A stretch of DNA of 10,533 nt from the NCBI GenBank assembly GCA_900752095.1, contig CAADUD010000001.1, positions 1-10,533 of the forward strand, in the 5' to 3' direction. Source of the DNA: Clostridia bacterium. GTDB lineage: Bacteria; Bacillota; Clostridia; TANB77; CAG-508. The translations under genes and the position numbers were made by a program. Under the pieces are notes generated by a model. It searched no databases. It saw nothing but the letters and a program-made list of their open reading frames with translations, and had not been told where the DNA came from. Numbering within the stretch: position 1 is the stretch's first letter; each line of letters starts with the position of its first letter. Positions 6,308-10,533 of this stretch are shown piece after piece.

Positions 6308-7535
6308 TTAAGCTCCACTTAATAAAAAACTAGATTCTATTTCTGTATTAACATTTACTTGAAAAAAGGAATCTTGATAACGTTCTAACCATTGATAATT
6401 CATAAAGTCCGTATTGGTTTGAAATTGTTTTAAAGCATACTTTCCAATACCTGCAATATCTGACTGGAATTCTTTTGCTGTTTTATATAAATAATTTGTA
6501 ATTTGTTTTTTCAAATAAGAAGAGGCAGAATTTTCTAATGAACTAATTTGTTCTTGAGTCATATTATTGGAAATTTTATCTATAGAAGAAATTCTTGCAT
6601 TAGTTCTTATTTGGATAGTAATATATGGCGACCCATTTATAATGAACACTTTAATTTCAGGTTTAGCATATAAAGTTAAATATAAATCTATAGTTCTCAT
6701 TTCATTATTAGGATCTGGAATAGAAATATTACAACTTTTTAAGTCATTTGTAACAATTAAGTGACACATAGTTTCTATAGCAGATAATTTTCCAACTAAT
6801 TGGTCTTCCTTAAAAACGGCAAGTCCTATATTCTTAATACCACTGGTTGCTTTTAAAACTTCTTCTTCGGAAGCAGAACCAGAAGAACTATTAGAATCTT
6901 CTGAAGAAATGGAACTGTTAGAAGAACTAATGGTTTCGCCGCAAAATACCAACAGGTTCACAAGTAAGACATGTTAAATTTTTAAAAAAATCTCCTAATT
7001 GAATATTAGCTGTGTAACCTGTATATTCACTAGAGCGAGGGAGTGTTTCATAAAATTTAGCTACTAAACTTTCTAAGCTAGGTTTAATGCTTTTAATATA
7101 TTCTTCAGCGGCAGAAGTAGCAATAATTACATTGGTATCAGGTCTTAATTGCACTTTATTCATTAAACTATAGATTTCTTCGCCAATTCCTTGAGAAGCA
7201 AGTTCTTTGGAAAAAACGATAATTTTACAATGAGATAAACTAATTTCTTTACTAACAATTGTGTTCATTAGGTTGATAGCTGCATCAATAGAATTTGCTT
7301 CTACACTATCTACAACAGAAGGAGTGGATTCTCCGGCTCCGCCTTCGCTAGCAGCACTAAGAGTAGCAAATTGAAAAGTTACTCTTAGATGGTAATTATC
7401 TCCTTTGTCAATGCCAATGGCAACAGCATATGCTAAATCATCTACACTTTGGATATTATGTGTTCCTGTAAATCCAATAGAAAAGATAATGCCGATTATT
7501 AAAATAACTAAATAGCTAACCCATCGTTTTTTCAA
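6308..7535 (-). pseudogene. gerAC: Germinant receptor subunit GerAC (Ger(x)C family), frameshifted
   Basis: Two frames together encode one GerAC of about 408 residues, a normal length. The first runs from TTG at 7535 to a TAG at 6927 (202 aa) and covers the N-terminal domain: a membrane helix at 5-22, DDLAYAVAIGIDKG at 32-45, and YTGYTANIQLGDFFKNL near 171-187. The second resumes inside PVGIL/CGETISSSN at about 6936-6946 and carries the C-terminal GerAC domain to 6308. The join needs +1 (or -2), and the N frame ends six residues after PVGIL. The TTG start is supported by GGGAGTGG (plus 7542-7549) and overlaps gerAB by 20 nt. The family is normally a lipoprotein, but here the signal region IGFTGTHNIQSVDDLA has no cysteine. 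A Ser-rich linker follows the break. The GTG at 6961 has no ribosome binding site, so the second part is unlikely to be made alone. A base error would restore a full gene. Confidence 0.82.
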
Positions 7536-8640
7536 TATTTACCACTCCCTTCTTCTTCTGTATCATGTTGTATTTTAAGTTTGCCAATAATAAAACGCTA
7601 AGTCCAACAATAAAAATAAGTATTATAATAATATACTTGTAAACAGTATTTTCTAAAAAGTTGATCTGCTGCATGTTTTCCGGTAATAAGCTAATACCAA
7701 AGACTAAAGCAGCAAATAAAGTAACATACCATTTCGTATATTGCATATTAGTTATCTTTTGAAAAATACTAGTGGTAAAATAAAATGCAATACATAAATA
7801 AGAAACAACAGATAAAATCCAAATAAGCAAAAATACTGCATCTAACCTTTGAAAAAATCTACCAAATTCAATAAATCTAGAAGCTAGATAAAGTGGAAAG
7901 ACTTCTTCCGTAGTAGTAAAAAAAGGAAACATGAATAAAAGGGTAGCTACACTAATTAGTAGATAAAAAGCAGAAATACCAATAGAAGTGAAAGCTATTT
8001 TAGAATATCCTTTTTGATCTTTTAAGTGCGGTGGAAGAAGATATAAATAACTAATACCACCAAAAGCAAATAGATTACTAAGTCCACTAAAAAAAGTAGG
8101 AATCCATCCATTTCCAAGTAAAGGAAACATTCTCTCTATTGTAAAATTATCTAAGTTTGCGATAAAAATAAACAAGATGCTAATTAAAACAATAGGCATA
8201 AAGAATAAAGTAGAACGTACAATAGAAGAAAAACCTAATTTGTTGGCTACAATAATAGCAAGAATAAATAGAAGCATAATAATAGGTACAGAAGTTTTTG
8301 GAAAGAAAATTATTTTTAAACCTTCAGAAAAACTTCTAAGCAAAATACTCATAGTAAAAACTAAATAAGCTATGAATAAAATTCCCATTAATATTTTTAA
8401 CCATTTACCACCTAAAAATTTTGAGATATCTAAAATATCAAAATTAGGAAATCTTTTAAATAGTTGGCATACAAGAAAAACAATTCCTAAAACAATAATA
8501 CTAATAAAAATAACATTAATAATACTGCCAGAAGAAGTAGTAGAAATTAAACTTTTAGGCAAATTCAAAATGATGTGATTAATCATAATGGTTAGAACTA
8601 AGCTAATAGCTTCTATATTTCCTATTTTTCGATCAGTCAT
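7516..8640 (-). CDS. gerAB: Germinant receptor subunit GerAB (spore germination permease)
   Basis: A 374-residue integral membrane protein with about ten hydrophobic helices (roughly 10-29, 38-60, 82-102, 117-135, 142-163, 182-203, 215-240, 266-290, 303-320, 334-356), as in the spore permease branch of the APC transporter superfamily. The segment FPLYLASRFIEFGRFFQRLDAVFLLIW (248-274) is typical of GerAB. The protein is the germinant-sensing subunit in the spore inner membrane. AAGGAGG lies 6 nt upstream of the ATG (plus 8647-8653). gerAA ends 73 nt upstream, and gerAC starts inside its last codons, which suggests coupled translation. The ligand cannot be read from the sequence. The frame is intact. 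Confidence 0.94.
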   Translation of the reverse strand: MTDRKIGNIEAISLVLTIMINHIILNLPKSLISTTSSGSIINVIFISIIVLGIVFLVCQLFKRFPNFDILDISKFLGGKWLKILMGILFIAYLVFTMSILLRSFSEGLKIIFFPKTSVPIIMLLFILAIIVANKLGFSSIVRSTLFFMPIVLISILFIFIANLDNFTIERMFPLLGNGWIPTFFSGLSNLFAFGGISYLYLLPPHLKDQKGYSKIAFTSIGISAFYLLISVATLLFMFPFFTTTEEVFPLYLASRFIEFGRFFQRLDAVFLLIWILSVVSYLCIAFYFTTSIFQKITNMQYTKWYVTLFAALVFGISLLPENMQQINFLENTVYKYIIIILIFIVGLSVLLLANLKYNMIQKKKGVVNIEKTMG

Positions 8641-8713
8641 TATAAACCTCCTTCTTATCTTAAAATAATGGTTTGTTTTCTTAATTACATTTTTTATTTT
8701 ATGTTAATTTTTA

Positions 8714-10465
8714 TTATTTGTACTTCCATTTCATACTAATAGAATCTTGAGAATTTGTTTTCTTTGTATTTAAATAATCTGCTCTTTTTTCTCTTTTCCA
8801 AACCGGTTCTAGAAAATAACCATTTTGTTTTATATTTGTAACAGGAGTGTAAGGGGCCATATAGGGAACACCAAAAGATTTTAAACTTGTTAAAATGCAT
8901 ATATAAATAAATAGCCCTATACCAATTCCAAAAAAACCGGCTACATAGCCTAAAATAATAAAAATAAATCGCATTAATCTTAAATGAAAACCAAAAGAAA
9001 AATCTGGTATAGCAAAAGAAGCAATGGCAGTAATAGCTACAATAATAATTAGAATTGGACTTACAATACTTGCGCTAACTGCTGCTTGTCCTAAAACTAA
9101 AGCTCCTACAATACCTATAGTAGGCCCAATAGGCGAGGGAACTCTAAGACCAGCTTCACGAATTAATTCAAAAGAAATTTCCATGACTAAAATTTCAAAA
9201 ATAATAGGAAATGGAACATTTTCTCTAGAAGCAAGTAAAGAAAAGAGCAATTCAGTTGGTAACAGTTCTTGATGAAAGTCTGCAATAGCAACATAAATGC
9301 CAGGAAGTAATAAGGTAATACCAATAGCAAGCAAACGTAGAAATTTTAAAAAATTGCCAAATTGAAATTTTAAATTACTATCTTCAGGAGAAGAAATAAA
9401 ATCAATTAAAGTAGCAGGCATAATTAAAGCATAAGGATTTCCATTAATTAAGACTACAACTCTACCGCCATATAAATATTTGGTAGCTTTATCAGGCCTT
9501 TCTGTAGATAAAATTTCTGGAACACTATACTTTTGATTTTCTCCAATTAATTGTTCAAGTTCTCCAGAAGAAAGAAGAGAATCAATTTCTAAATTGTTAA
9601 TTCTATATTTTACTTCTGCTACTAAATCATTATTAGTAATATTTTTTAAATAACAAACGCTACAAATTGTTTTACTTAATTTTCCAACTTCTATATTTTC
9701 AATAATTAAGTTTTCATTGTTTACAATTCTTCTAAGGAGAGCAGTATTTGTTCTAATATTTTCTACAAAAGCTTGTTGAGGTCCCTTTATAATAATCTCA
9801 TTATTAGGAGTGCTTATTTCTCTTTGCTTAAAACCTTTTACATCAATATCAAAGGCGATAGGGAGGGTATCTATAAAAAGTAAGCAATCTCCCATATTAA
9901 CTCCGGTAAAAGCTTGTGAAAAAGTAGTTACCTTTTTTACGTTATTTTGAGGGAGTAAGCAATCTAATACATAATTTTCTAGATTAAATTTTTTTACTTT
10001 TTTTACAGTAATATTATTGGTTTTGGCTTCTGTTACAATCTGATTTTGGTCTCCATCGAAGATATTGGCCCTATTTCTTAACATTAAAGATTCTAATACA
10101 TTATTATTAATTAATTGAGAATCCACCATTCCATCAATAAAAAAAAGTAATGCTTTATATTGCCTATTTCTAGCACTTAGTGTAAATTCTCTTAGAACAA
10201 TATCACTATTAATTAAAGTATTATATTTTACTTTAATATATTCAAGAGAAACCTCTAAGCTAGAGTAAATTTCTTTTACTTCTGTTATTTTGGTATTTTT
10301 TTGTAACTGTTCTGTAGTTGGATAAGAAGATGGTTCCGTTTTTGTTGTTTCATAAGGACTAGAAAGTGAAAAATCATATTCAGAATGATTGGACTCTTCA
10401 AAAATAGACTGTAATTTTTCATTCAGTTTTTCTTTCCATGAACTTGGATTTTTTTCTGTTTCCAT
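8714..10465 (-). CDS. gerAA: Germinant receptor subunit GerAA
   Basis: A 583-residue GerA-family protein. A hydrophilic Ser/Thr/Glu-rich stretch of about 60 residues opens the protein, followed by the soluble N-terminal domains (to about 365) with KGPQQAFVENIRTNTALLRR at 227-246 and the ERPDKATKYLYGGRVVVLING segment at 322-342. About five or six membrane helices occupy 372-530. They include the hallmark EAGLRVPSPIGPTIGIVGAL (437-456) and IASFAIPDFS. A polar tail ends the protein. GerAA assembles with GerAB and GerAC in the spore inner membrane, where the A subunit is thought to form an oligomeric ion channel. The start is supported by AGAAAGGA just upstream. It is the first gene of the operon and would be expected to be expressed in the forespore (sigma-G in Bacillus). 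Confidence 0.96.
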   Translation of the reverse strand: METEKNPSSWKEKLNEKLQSIFEESNHSEYDFSLSSPYETTKTEPSSYPTTEQLQKNTKITEVKEIYSSLEVSLEYIKVKYNTLINSDIVLREFTLSARNRQYKALLFFIDGMVDSQLINNNVLESLMLRNRANIFDGDQNQIVTEAKTNNITVKKVKKFNLENYVLDCLLPQNNVKKVTTFSQAFTGVNMGDCLLFIDTLPIAFDIDVKGFKQREISTPNNEIIIKGPQQAFVENIRTNTALLRRIVNNENLIIENIEVGKLSKTICSVCYLKNITNNDLVAEVKYRINNLEIDSLLSSGELEQLIGENQKYSVPEILSTERPDKATKYLYGGRVVVLINGNPYALIMPATLIDFISSPEDSNLKFQFGNFLKFLRLLAIGITLLLPGIYVAIADFHQELLPTELLFSLLASRENVPFPIIFEILVMEISFELIREAGLRVPSPIGPTIGIVGALVLGQAAVSASIVSPILIIIVAITAIASFAIPDFSFGFHLRLMRFIFIILGYVAGFFGIGIGLFIYICILTSLKSFGVPYMAPYTPVTNIKQNGYFLEPVWKREKRADYLNTKKTNSQDSISMKWKYK

Positions 10466-10533
10466 TAAAAATTCCTTTCTTGCAAATGTTAAGCTAAAAT
10501 GTTAATGTTATTGTTTGCAAAAAAGGAAAAAAT
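10466..10533 (-). promoter_or_regulatory. Upstream region of gerAA with repeated TTGCAA and AACATT elements
   Basis: Read on the minus strand, this region has TTGCAA twice (10515-10520 and 10480-10485) and AACATT three times (10504-10509, 10498-10503, 10485-10490; the first two are in tandem). A CATTTTA at 10495-10501 matches the CATnnTA core of a sigma-F/G-type -10, but no matching -35 lies 17-18 nt upstream (only T-rich sequence). It is likely to contain the operon promoter; exact elements are not resolved. Confidence 0.3.

Noticed and set aside
6308..6961. C-terminal gerAC frame as an independent gene
   Set aside because: Its GTG start has no ribosome binding site, and its first residues (NLLVFC) only translate the N-frame segment out of frame; it is the second half of one gene.

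Overview
The window is AT-rich (about 30% GC by eye), with strong AGGAGG-type ribosome binding sites and few TTG/GTG starts. Its ribosomal-protein order is infA-rpmJ-rpsM-rpsK-rpsD-rpoA-rplQ, and it carries a GerA-type spore germination receptor operon. Together these point to an endospore-forming member of the Bacillota, most likely class Clostridia. The cysteine-containing (zinc-binding) forms of L36 and S4, and rpsD lying inside the alpha operon, fit that placement. I cannot name the genus.

Left part (1-3548, + strand): the end of the spc/alpha ribosomal cluster. The tail of infA and rpmJ are followed by an unusually long 219-nt leader before rpsM that folds into nested helices. Then come rpsM, rpsK and rpsD, a 144-nt gap with a perfect 11-bp long-range helix ending at the rpoA ribosome binding site, then rpoA and rplQ. 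These genes make small- and large-subunit ribosomal proteins and the RNA polymerase alpha subunit. The two structured spacers look like RNA control points. L17 carries a central insertion of roughly 55 residues compared with the ordinary ~120-residue protein.

Middle (3549-6053, + strand): secG (protein-export channel subunit) closed by a textbook terminator, then rnr (RNase R), which lacks the usual N-terminal helix-turn-helix domain. rnr ends at a long hairpin shared with the convergent operon.

Right part (6058-10465, - strand, transcribed right to left): a germinant receptor operon gerAA-gerAB-gerAC, followed by a 56-codon two-transmembrane ORF with its own ribosome binding site. That ORF is a good candidate for the short D-type accessory subunit known from some Bacillus ger operons. 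The gerAC reading frame is broken by one frameshift near its middle, and its product lacks the lipobox cysteine expected of this lipoprotein family. Either the receptor is decaying in this genome or there is a base error here.

The most interesting points are the overlooked small membrane gene at 6058-6228, the two structured spacers in the ribosomal operon, and the odd GerAC. I see no mobile element, CRISPR array, tRNA or rRNA.
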